A stretch of DNA of 64,000 nt from NCBI RefSeq assembly GCF_900156455.1, contig NZ_FTNQ01000002.1:558001-622000 (forward strand), read 5' to 3'. Positions within the stretch are counted from its first letter, which is position 1; each line of letters starts with the position of its first letter. This DNA is from Microbacterium sp. RURRCA19A (GTDB lineage Bacteria > Actinomycetota > Actinomycetes > Actinomycetales > Microbacteriaceae). The translations under genes were made by a program, and so were the position numbers. Below are positions 57,468 through 64,000 of this stretch, one piece after another. The notes under the pieces are model-generated. The model was not told the DNA's origin. It saw only the letters and a program-made list of their open reading frames with translations, and did no database searches.

Positions 57468-58505
57468 ATGATCGGGATCGGCATCCTGGGTGCGGGCGGC
57501 ATCGCCGAGCGCGCGATGGTCGAGCCGTCGCGGGCGGTCGACGTCGTGGCCATCGGCGCGCGGGATCCGGAACGGGCACGTGCCTTCGCCGACCGCCTCG
57601 ACCTCCCCGCGTGGGGCGACTACGACGCGGTACTGTCCGATCCGCGGGTCGACCTCGTCTACCTCGCGCTGCCGCCGATCGTCCACGCCGAGTGGGCGAT
57701 CCGGGCGCTCGAGGCCGGCAAGCACGTCCTGTGCGAGAAGCCCCTGTCGGCGAACGGCACCACCGCCGCAGTCATCGCGGAGACGGCGGATGCCACGGGC
57801 CGACGCGCGTTCGTCGGCTTCCGCTATCGACTGCATCCGTTCATCGCGGACCTCCTCGCCACGATCGCGTCGGGCGTCCTCGGCGACGTGCAGCGGGTCG
57901 AGGTGGACTTCAGCATCCCGCACTTCGTCGTGAAGCCCGGCAACATCCGCCTCGACGGCGACCTGGCCGGCGGGGCCGTGATGGACGTCGGCTGCTACAC
58001 GGTCGATCTGCTCCGGGCGGCGTGGGGCGAACCCGAAGTGGCCTCGGCGTCGGCGCGGACGTACGACGCCGACCCCCGCATCGACCTGCGGACCGACGCC
58101 GAACTGCGGTTGCTCGGCGGCATCCCGGCCGCGGTACGCGCGTCGTTCCTCGGTGACGACGCCGGCGCGATGGAGGTCCGTGTCGCGCGCAGCGCGGCGG
58201 CGCTGCGCGCGACGAGCGTGATCGTGCCGCAGTGGGGAGCGACGCTCACCGTGACCTCGCCCGACGGCACGGTCTTGCGCGAGGTCGCGGTGGACCCGGC
58301 CGAGAACAGCTACGCCCGGCAGCTCGAGCACCTGCGCGACGTGCTCACCGCCGGCGCGGACAGCCCGCTCGACGCGCATCGCCGTGGGCACGATGCGCAC
58401 GGTCGACGCGATCTACCGCGCGGCCGGGTTGCTGCCGCGCTGACCCATCCGTCACCCTCAGAACGGCGCGCGCTCGACCGGTGGCGGCACCGGCTGCGGC
58501 GGTGA
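57468..58505 (+). CDS. Gfo/Idh/MocA-family oxidoreductase with a C-terminal frameshift
   Basis: N-terminal Rossmann motif GIGILGAGGIAERAM, EKPLSAN lysine motif, and VMDVGCYTVDLLRAAWGEPE are intact. The last family segment is broken: after SPLDA at 58376 the frame reads a basic nonsense tail to 58505. The frame shifted by one base encodes the expected IAVGTMRTVDAIYRAAGLLPR and stops at 58443. A two-base loss (or one-base gain) in the GCGCGC-like run is the simplest explanation. The readable tail also overlaps the converging DUF222 gene by 48 bp. The enzyme would lack only its final helix, so partial function is possible; a sequencing error is also possible. Confidence 0.75.
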   Translation: MIGIGILGAGGIAERAMVEPSRAVDVVAIGARDPERARAFADRLDLPAWGDYDAVLSDPRVDLVYLALPPIVHAEWAIRALEAGKHVLCEKPLSANGTTAAVIAETADATGRRAFVGFRYRLHPFIADLLATIASGVLGDVQRVEVDFSIPHFVVKPGNIRLDGDLAGGAVMDVGCYTVDLLRAAWGEPEVASASARTYDADPRIDLRTDAELRLLGGIPAAVRASFLGDDAGAMEVRVARSAAALRATSVIVPQWGATLTVTSPDGTVLREVAVDPAENSYARQLEHLRDVLTAGADSPLDAHRRGHDAHGRRDLPRGRVAAALTHPSPSERRALDRWRHRLRR

Positions 58506-59894
58506 CTCCTCACTCGCCTCGGTGAAGCGGACACCCGGTGGGTACGGGTGAGGGGAGTCGGTGTAGACCCGGCCGGTGGGTGACGTGAACTCCATCACCC
58601 CGCCGTCGAGTTGTCGAACTTTCCATCTCGTGAACTGCTTCTGCGTATGGTGCCGCTGGCAGAAGCAGCACAGGTTGCAGACCTCGGTGCGTCCGCCCCG
58701 AGCCCAGTCGTGGTTGTGATCGATCTCGCAGCGCACGGCGGGAACGGTGCAGCCTGGCCAGCGACAATGCCGGTCGCGCGCGCGGAGATAGCGGTCGATC
58801 GCCGCGGTCCGCTGGTACGTATCCGTGTGCAGGACCGCGCCAGTGATGGGGTGAGTGATGACCCGGTCCCACGGGACACGGGTCGCGTCCGCGAGCCGGC
58901 CCGCGGTGTCGGCGTCGATGGGCCCGTGGCCGACCAGTTCCGCGGGGTTCGCGTTCTCCCGTCCGGGCCTCAGCATCGTCAGCGCGGGAACGACGACCTG
59001 GATCCGTGCGCGGATCGCGCCGAGCGTCCCCGCGCCGTCATCGGTGCGCGTGGGATCAGCGTCGGGAGCCGCGGTCAGAAGCAGGTCTGCCAGCACGTCG
59101 GCCCTTACGTGGTCCATCGTCCGTGTATCGGGTTCGCTCGGACCAGGGGGCGACGCGGAGGCGGGCCCGTCGACCGCCGGCGGACGGGGGCCGTCGGCGC
59201 CCGCGCGGACGCCGGGCCCGGCCGGTGCCGGCTGGTCTTGGCGGGCGTCGATGATCGCGCGAGCCTGCTGAGTGAGCCGATCGTGCACCGCGACCGCCAG
59301 CACGGTGGGGAGAGTGGCGATGAGGTCGGACATGCCGTTCTCGCCGGGAACCACGCGCACCCCGCGGGTCGCCCGACCCGCGCGGTGCCGCTCGGTCAGA
59401 GTCGTCGGCTGCACGCTCTCGGCGAGAATCGCGAGGCGAGAGCGCAATCGACCCGGGCTCAACCCCTCGGCGGTGGCGGCGGCGAGCCCGTCGAACTCCG
59501 CCCTCCGCTCCACCGGCACCGCCGACGCGGCATCCATGATCGCGTGCACATGCACGCGCGAGAGCCGCCCCGATTCCCAGGCATCGAGGGTCACTGGGAG
59601 GTGGTCGGTGAGGACCAAGGCGCGAGAGATCTGCGCCTGCACGGTGCGATCCGACAGGTGCTGCGCCGCGGCGAGCTCGGACGCCACCTCGCGCATCGCC
59701 AGCTCTGCCTCGCGAGACGACGCCCGTTGCCCCGCCATCTCTCGCAGAGCCAGGTGTCCTGCTCGGGCCAGCGCCCGGGTGCGGCGCGCTTCGGCGGCGG
59801 CGACGGCGGCGTCCGCCGCGAGCACCTCGATCACCACCGAGGACAGGGCATCGGCCCCGTCCTCCGGTGCGACAGAAGGCTCCGAAGAAGACAT
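58458..59894 (-). CDS. DUF222 / HNH endonuclease-signature protein (13E12 family)
   Basis: Protein of 478 residues. The N-terminal part is the helical DUF222 domain (about 20-330, with a Pro/Asp-rich variable stretch at 225-265). The C-terminal HNH motif sits in CRWPGCTVPAVRCEIDHNHDWARGGRTEVCNLCCFCQRHHTQK, with two CxxC-like pairs for zinc and the H-N-H histidines. These proteins exist in many divergent copies in Actinobacteria, and their role is unknown; spread with mobile elements has been suggested. It is convergent with the Gfo/Idh/MocA gene. Confidence 0.88.
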   Translation of the reverse strand: MSSSEPSVAPEDGADALSSVVIEVLAADAAVAAAEARRTRALARAGHLALREMAGQRASSREAELAMREVASELAAAQHLSDRTVQAQISRALVLTDHLPVTLDAWESGRLSRVHVHAIMDAASAVPVERRAEFDGLAAATAEGLSPGRLRSRLAILAESVQPTTLTERHRAGRATRGVRVVPGENGMSDLIATLPTVLAVAVHDRLTQQARAIIDARQDQPAPAGPGVRAGADGPRPPAVDGPASASPPGPSEPDTRTMDHVRADVLADLLLTAAPDADPTRTDDGAGTLGAIRARIQVVVPALTMLRPGRENANPAELVGHGPIDADTAGRLADATRVPWDRVITHPITGAVLHTDTYQRTAAIDRYLRARDRHCRWPGCTVPAVRCEIDHNHDWARGGRTEVCNLCCFCQRHHTQKQFTRWKVRQLDGGVMEFTSPTGRVYTDSPHPYPPGVRFTEASEESPPQPVPPPVERAPF

Positions 59895-60083
59895 GTGTGC
59901 ATGCTAGCGAGGACCTCCGACATTCCCGCCGGTTCTGAGGGCATCCCGGGGACAACTTGCGAAGAAGCCCCGCTGGGGAGGAAGGGAGCCGCCCCCCCGG
60001 GCCCGATACGCCACGCGACCCCCTCCCCGGCCATAGCCACGCGACCCGCCTGCCGACACACGCCCCCCGCCCGAGCCCCCACC

Positions 60084-60361
60084 TCACCCCAACAGCGGCT
60101 GCAGCACCTTCTGCACGTACCACCGCCACCATCGTGCTCTCGGCGGGGTGGGGGCTCTGGTCGGATTCGACGACGATCCAGCCGCGGTAGTCGTGCTCGG
60201 CGAGTGCGCCGACGAAGCCTTCGAAGTCGACCAGGGCGCGCTCGTCGCTCGGCTCGTAGAACCAGCGCAGGATCTTGCGCGCGCCGCCCTCGGTGCGGAT
60301 GAACTGCTCGGCGGGGGCGCGGAGGCCTCGTGTCGTCGACCGTCTCGCGTGCGCCCATCAA
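60084..60361 (-). pseudogene. Decayed 3' copy of the TIM-barrel gene at 61142-62113
   Basis: This stretch duplicates the last 85-90 codons of the intact gene at 61142: LRWFYEP..., the WIVVESDQSPHPAESTM region and the YVQKVLQPLLG end are recognisable on the minus strand, but small insertions and deletions break the frame. The similarity also covers 16 bp beyond the stop (from 60068) and ends near 60356. It flanks the HEPN gene on the left while the intact copy flanks it on the right, in direct orientation. It is a remnant and not a gene. Confidence 0.75.
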
Positions 60362-60420
60362 TTCTGCCGGGGAGGGCCGACATCGCTGGGCAGGGAGAGA
60401 TCTGGCTGTATGGTCCCGTC

Positions 60421-61116
60421 ATGGCCGCCAATCCGCGACTTCGCTTGACCCCGCTAAAGGTCTCGTCATCGAAGCGACAGACCCGCGAATCGGCCAGGAG
60501 GCTGAAAGGCGCACACGACAGCATCGATGGCCTATTCGGGACTTTGCATTCGGTCCGGGACGCGAAAGTCGTTGACGGTGTCTCGATCGCTCGTCTGTCG
60601 CACGCCGAGGTGGACCTGCTGCGCGCGGCTCTAGTCTTCGCGGGTGCAGGGCTGGACGCCGTATTGAAGCAACTCGTGCGAGACGCATTGCCGAAACTCT
60701 TGGACACCTACCCCGCCGCACAGGGCGCGTTGAAGGGCTACAGCGGACGGCTCACGTCGGAGCAACCCGCCAAGGCCAAGTCGATCTTGATGAGCCCCGA
60801 CCCGACGAAGGCGCTCCGCAAGCAGTACATCGCAGACCTGACTAAAGGCAGCCTGCAGGGCCACAGTGAACTCATCGAGATTCGGAAGGCCCTCGGGCTC
60901 CCGGACACGGGCGCGCTGTCCGAGTCTTCACTTTTCAGATTCAGTGACTTCTTCATCGCTCGTAATCAGGTTGCTCACGAACTCGACCTACTGAAGCCGA
61001 CAGGTCGGGGCACCTTCACCCGTCGTTACCGACGCATGGATGAGACAAGGGAGCGCGCTGACGCCGCAGTCATCCTCGGCGGAGAGTTCATCGTGGCTGT
61101 CGAGAGGTGGCTCTGA
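60421..61116 (+). CDS. HEPN-motif protein of unknown function, probably inserted
   Basis: Protein of 231 residues, mostly helical. The sequence FFIARNQVAHELD carries R181-N-x3-H186, the RN...H motif of HEPN ribonucleases, near the C-terminus as usual. N-terminal half has a second helical block (SHAEVDLLRAALVFAGAGLDAVLKQLV). Composition is less GC-biased than the neighbours. TATGGT (60409-60414) 6 bp before the ATG suggests a leaderless message from its own promoter. It is the only gene between two direct copies of an isomerase 3' end. HEPN proteins often act in toxin or phage-defence systems; no nucleotidyltransferase partner is adjacent. Confidence 0.7.
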   Translation: MAANPRLRLTPLKVSSSKRQTRESARRLKGAHDSIDGLFGTLHSVRDAKVVDGVSIARLSHAEVDLLRAALVFAGAGLDAVLKQLVRDALPKLLDTYPAAQGALKGYSGRLTSEQPAKAKSILMSPDPTKALRKQYIADLTKGSLQGHSELIEIRKALGLPDTGALSESSLFRFSDFFIARNQVAHELDLLKPTGRGTFTRRYRRMDETRERADAAVILGGEFIVAVERWL

Positions 61117-61141
61117 CGACGCCTCGCCCGAGCCCCCCACC

Positions 61142-62113
61142 TCAGCCCAGCAGCGGCTGCAGCACCTTCTGCACGTACCAGCCGGCGACCATCGTGCTCT
61201 CGGCGGGGTGGGGGCTCTGGTCGGACTCCACGACGATCCAGCCGCGGTAGCCGTGCTCGGCGAGCGCGCCGACGAAGCCCTCGAAGTCCACCAGGGCGCG
61301 CTCGTCGCTCGGTTCGTAGAACCACCGCAGGATCCGGCGCGCGCCGCCCTCGGTGCGGATGAACTGCTCGGCGTGCGGCGTCGACGCCTCCGCGTCGTCC
61401 ACGGTCTCGCGGGCGTCCTTCAGCTGCACGTGCACGACGCGGTCCGCGTACCGCCGGTACAGCGCGACGGGGTCGATCCCCGCGATCGCGTACTCCGCGG
61501 TGTCGATCGCGAGACCGACCTTCGCGGGGTCCGTGGCGGCGAGCAGGCGATGGATGCCATCCCCCAGGCGCAGCGCGGAGAGGAAGTCGACGTGCAGACC
61601 CAGCGCGATGCCGTCGGTCGCGATCGCCTCACCCACGGTGTTCCACAGGTTCGCCAGCACGCCGATCTGCTCGTCCGAGAGCGGCCCGGTCTGCCACGCC
61701 GACGGCGCAGCGCGCACCACCAGCACGTTGCCGCTCAGGCGGTGCACGGCATCCGCGAACCAGCGTGCGGTGCGGGTGATCTCGCCGACCGACGCCGGAT
61801 CCAGGGGGTCGGGGCCGCGGCCCATCTCGACCTCGAAGCCGACGGAGGGGTCGTACACGTAGCTGCTGACGGCCTCGAGCGCGCACGCGGACAGCACCTC
61901 GCGGAACCCCTCGAGGGAGCCGTAGAGGTCGGCGATCTGCTGCGGTGTCCCGAGCGGCTCCCACGCGCCGAAGCTCACGGCCGTGAGCTCGACGCCCGAG
62001 AAGCCGCTGATCGACACGGTCTTGAACGCCCGCTCGTGCTCGCGTGTGCGGACGAAGGAGTCGATGTTCGTGTCCCACTGGTTGAGGGCGTAGGCCCAGC
62101 GCACGTCGCTCAT
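61142..62113 (-). CDS. Sugar phosphate isomerase/epimerase-type TIM-barrel protein
   Basis: Barrel protein of 323 residues. Ligand positions fall in GLHVDFLS (His in place of the usual Glu), LAIDTAEYAIAG, VHVQLKDARE and VVESDQSPHP. The missing Glu suggests altered metal binding or a different reaction from the other barrels. The ATG at 62113 overlaps the stop of the next upstream gene (ATGA). It is the last gene of a three-gene minus-strand unit, and its 3' end has been duplicated at 60084-60361. Confidence 0.82.
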   Translation of the reverse strand: MSDVRWAYALNQWDTNIDSFVRTREHERAFKTVSISGFSGVELTAVSFGAWEPLGTPQQIADLYGSLEGFREVLSACALEAVSSYVYDPSVGFEVEMGRGPDPLDPASVGEITRTARWFADAVHRLSGNVLVVRAAPSAWQTGPLSDEQIGVLANLWNTVGEAIATDGIALGLHVDFLSALRLGDGIHRLLAATDPAKVGLAIDTAEYAIAGIDPVALYRRYADRVVHVQLKDARETVDDAEASTPHAEQFIRTEGGARRILRWFYEPSDERALVDFEGFVGALAEHGYRGWIVVESDQSPHPAESTMVAGWYVQKVLQPLLG

Positions 62114-63069
62114 CGCGCCGCCTCCTCGGTGTAGATGCCGTCCAGCACGTTCTTGGCGTACCAGCGCGAGATCGCGGTGCTCTCGGCGTAGTCGCCGCCG
62201 AGCTTGTCGGCTTTGTCGTGTTCGACGCTGATCCAGCCGGTGTACCCGTGGTCGCGGACCGAGCGCATCATCGCCTCGAAGTCGACGAGCCCTTCGTCGG
62301 TGCCCATCTCGTAGAACCACTTCTCGGTCGTCTTCGCCGAGACCTCGGCATCCGGGAACATCCGGTGGTCGTCGTTGACGTCCTTGTGGCGGGTGTCCTT
62401 GAAGTGGAAGCCCGTGACGCGCTCGTGGTGCTTCTCGTACACGGCGACCGGGTCGACGTCGGCGATGCAGTGCTGCGCGGTGTCGACGAAGAACTTCACA
62501 TAGCGCGGGTCGGCGTAGGCGTAGAAGCGGTCGATCTGGTCGCGCGTGCGGATGCCGGCGTAGAACTCGTGGTGGCAGGTGAGGTTGACGCCGTACTGCT
62601 GCGTGAGCTCGCCGACCTTTCCCCAGATGTCGGCCGCGTGTTTGAGGCCGTCATCGGGCACGCCGGCCTCGTCGAAGTAGCGGGACCCGGGCATCACGAT
62701 GATGTTGTCGAGTTGGATGCCGGACCACATGTCCAGCGTCCGCTGGAAGTCCTCGAGGATCGTGGCGTGGGTCGCGGGCACCTCGGGCGCGTAGCGGTCG
62801 GGGGAGTAGTAGACGCCGTGGAACGTGTTGACGATGCGCTCGAGGCCCTGCTCCTGCACGAACTCCTGGTAGTTGGCCACGGATCCGTACTGCTCGAAGA
62901 TCTGCCAGATCCGGAAGTCGAACGTGTCGATGGCGTCGAACCCGACCGCCGCGACCTGCTGCAGGAAGCGCTTCATCGCGAGTCGCGACTGCCACTGGTC
63001 GTAGGGTCCGGCGGGGCCTTGGGCCCGCCAATGGTCCATGTAACTCCACTTGATGGGGCGGTCGGTCAT
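62110..63069 (-). CDS. Sugar phosphate isomerase/epimerase-type TIM-barrel protein
   Basis: Barrel protein of 319 residues. IKWSYMDHWRAQGPAGPYDQWQSRLAMKRF at the start, NLTCHHEFYAG, KFFVDTAQHCIADVDPV, TGFHFKDTRHKD and GWISVEHDKADKLGGDYAES give a full set of possible ligands. This type is common in inositol-like and keto-sugar catabolism. It overlaps both neighbours by ATGA, so the three barrels are made from one coupled message. Substrate unknown. Confidence 0.85.
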   Translation of the reverse strand: MTDRPIKWSYMDHWRAQGPAGPYDQWQSRLAMKRFLQQVAAVGFDAIDTFDFRIWQIFEQYGSVANYQEFVQEQGLERIVNTFHGVYYSPDRYAPEVPATHATILEDFQRTLDMWSGIQLDNIIVMPGSRYFDEAGVPDDGLKHAADIWGKVGELTQQYGVNLTCHHEFYAGIRTRDQIDRFYAYADPRYVKFFVDTAQHCIADVDPVAVYEKHHERVTGFHFKDTRHKDVNDDHRMFPDAEVSAKTTEKWFYEMGTDEGLVDFEAMMRSVRDHGYTGWISVEHDKADKLGGDYAESTAISRWYAKNVLDGIYTEEAAR

Positions 63070-64000
63070 GGTGTGCTCGCTTCCTGCGGGGGTGCGGATG
63101 GGTGACGGTCGGAGAGGATGCCGGCGGCCAGCGCGAGATGACGCGAGGTCATCTCCCACGGGTCGTCGTCGAGCCACTCCTGGCCGCCCCACTCACTGCA
63201 GAGCGTGCCGGTGAAGCCCGTCGCGGCGAGGGCGGTGCCCACGTCGCGGATCGGGTCGGAAAGTCGGTGGTCGGCGTCGTCGAGGTCCCAGAACTTCAGG
63301 TGCACCCCGCCGAGAAGGGGCAGGACGGATGCCACGTCGGCGATGTCCGAGCGCCCGAACCGCACGAGGAGGTTCATGTACAGCGTGTGCACGGGCCCGG
63401 GGACGCGGCCCGACCGCAGGTGGTCGATCACCGCGGCGTGCGTCTCGGCCTCGCGCCAGTGGTCTCGCAGCACGGCGACGAGCGCCGGGTCGAGGCCGCT
63501 CCGGGAGAGCGCGTCGAGGTAGGTCACGGGGAGCGCCGGCATCAGCATGCTGATGTCGAGCAGGAGACGGACGTGGGGACTGTCGATCTCGGCGATCCGC
63601 GCGTAGTCCGCGGGCAGAGCCGCGGGGGTCTGATGCCCCTGCGCTTCTTCGTACAGCACGAGGTCGAGCTCCTCGAGCAGCGGAACGGTGCGCTCGAGGA
63701 TGCCACCCGCCTGCCCGAGCGGCAGGCGCACGCCGCGCGCGCCGAGCGCGGCGGAGGTGCGCAGTTGCGGCTCGAGGAAGGCCAGGCGTTCGTCCTCCGT
63801 ACGTCGCCGGTGCCCGTCCCACTCGTCGATGCTCACGCCGACGATGCTCACCCGCCCGCCGGCCGCGTGGAGGCGGTCGCGCAGGGTGCGGGCCTCGTCG
63901 ACGGTGGCTGCCGGGTAGCCCCGCCACAGCTGCCCGAGCTCCACCTCGATCTCGGACGCGAGGCCCCGCTCGACGAGCGTGAGGGCGAGGTCGGGGGCCG
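63066..64000 (-). CDS. Sugar phosphate isomerase/epimerase-type TIM-barrel protein (5' end outside window)
   Basis: At least 311 residues are visible; the frame stays open to the window edge, and the sequence before the GTG at 63944 (LALTLVERGLASEIEV) reads like real protein, so the start is beyond 64000. Ligand positions are in VLYEEAQGHQ, LLLDISMLMPALP, VHLKFWDLDDADHR and LCSEWGGQEW. The HLKFWDLD/CSEWGGQEW pattern is closer to the deglycosidase alpha-like barrels at 37452 and 51922 than to its two operon partners. A separate CGDB subunit may lie upstream outside the window. Confidence 0.8.
   Translation of the reverse strand, partial: APDLALTLVERGLASEIEVELGQLWRGYPAATVDEARTLRDRLHAAGGRVSIVGVSIDEWDGHRRRTEDERLAFLEPQLRTSAALGARGVRLPLGQAGGILERTVPLLEELDLVLYEEAQGHQTPAALPADYARIAEIDSPHVRLLLDISMLMPALPVTYLDALSRSGLDPALVAVLRDHWREAETHAAVIDHLRSGRVPGPVHTLYMNLLVRFGRSDIADVASVLPLLGGVHLKFWDLDDADHRLSDPIRDVGTALAATGFTGTLCSEWGGQEWLDDDPWEMTSRHLALAAGILSDRHPSAPPQEASTP

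Noticed and set aside
1..64000. CRISPR arrays, tRNA or rRNA genes, insertion sequences
   Set aside because: No regularly spaced repeats, no cloverleaf-type or rRNA-like sequence and no transposase gene were recognised while reading; a dedicated scan could not be run.

Overview
The window is a high-GC (roughly 70 percent) actinobacterial chromosome segment. The organism is most likely a Microbacterium or a close Microbacteriaceae relative. Three things point there: strong G/C third-position bias, the conspicuous recurring word GGATGCC/GGCATCC, and the gene content (zinc-free L28/L33/S14, DUF222-HNH proteins, CopD-CtaG fusion, C-glycoside catabolic genes). No tRNA, rRNA, CRISPR array or insertion sequence was recognised.

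Layout. 1-5318: 3' part of a rhamnoside-type operon (two CUT1 sugar ABC permeases, a zinc alcohol dehydrogenase, a GH78 alpha-L-rhamnosidase). 5344-12456: zinc homeostasis block (Zur-box-like site, znuA-znuC-znuB, zur, a DUF318-type permease, its TIGR03943-type partner), then an exported protein and a 3-methyladenine DNA glycosylase in the same direction. 12446-14060: ribosomal operon rpmB-rpmG-rpsN, encoding zinc-independent forms behind a strongly structured leader, then an HU-like protein; each unit ends in a clear terminator hairpin. 14090-28662: housekeeping and accessory genes, including a CopD-CtaG fusion, serine hydrolases, a thioredoxin-reductase-like flavoprotein divergent from a MerR regulator with a perfect 24-bp palindrome, an FMN reductase/MarR pair, a decayed LLM oxidoreductase, a PIF1/RecD-like helicase, a DMT exporter, CorA and an amino-acid permease. 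28676-34928: 4-hydroxybenzoate/protocatechuate catabolism (pobA, IclR regulator, pcaHGBDC). 34992-35860: two small unknown genes of lower GC.

36076-64000 is the most notable part: a large cluster that looks dedicated to C-glycosides or related 3-keto-glycosides. It contains four domains resembling the C-glycoside deglycosidase beta subunit (CGDB/DUF6379), of which two are fused in one chain to their TIM-barrel alpha partner and two are separate. It also has nine sugar phosphate isomerase/epimerase-type TIM barrels (counting the two fused ones), a CarA-like GMC oxidase, two Gfo/Idh/MocA oxidoreductases, a ThuA-domain protein, an NTF2-like protein, a sugar ABC transporter, a flavin monooxygenase, a GH39-like protein with both catalytic glutamates apparently lost, and LysR and TetR regulators. 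A plausible route, by analogy with the characterised CarA/B/C and Dgp systems, is uptake, oxidation of the sugar at C3, cleavage of the C-glycosidic bond by CGDB/TIM-barrel pairs, processing of the 3-keto sugar by Gfo/Idh/MocA and isomerase enzymes, and degradation of the aromatic aglycone through pobA/pca.

A TTATG-N11-CATAA-like operator recurs at three promoters of the cluster. A HEPN-motif gene sits in the cluster between a decayed copy and the intact copy of one isomerase 3' end, which looks like a small insertion. All functional statements come from reading motifs in the translated sequence; no database search was run.
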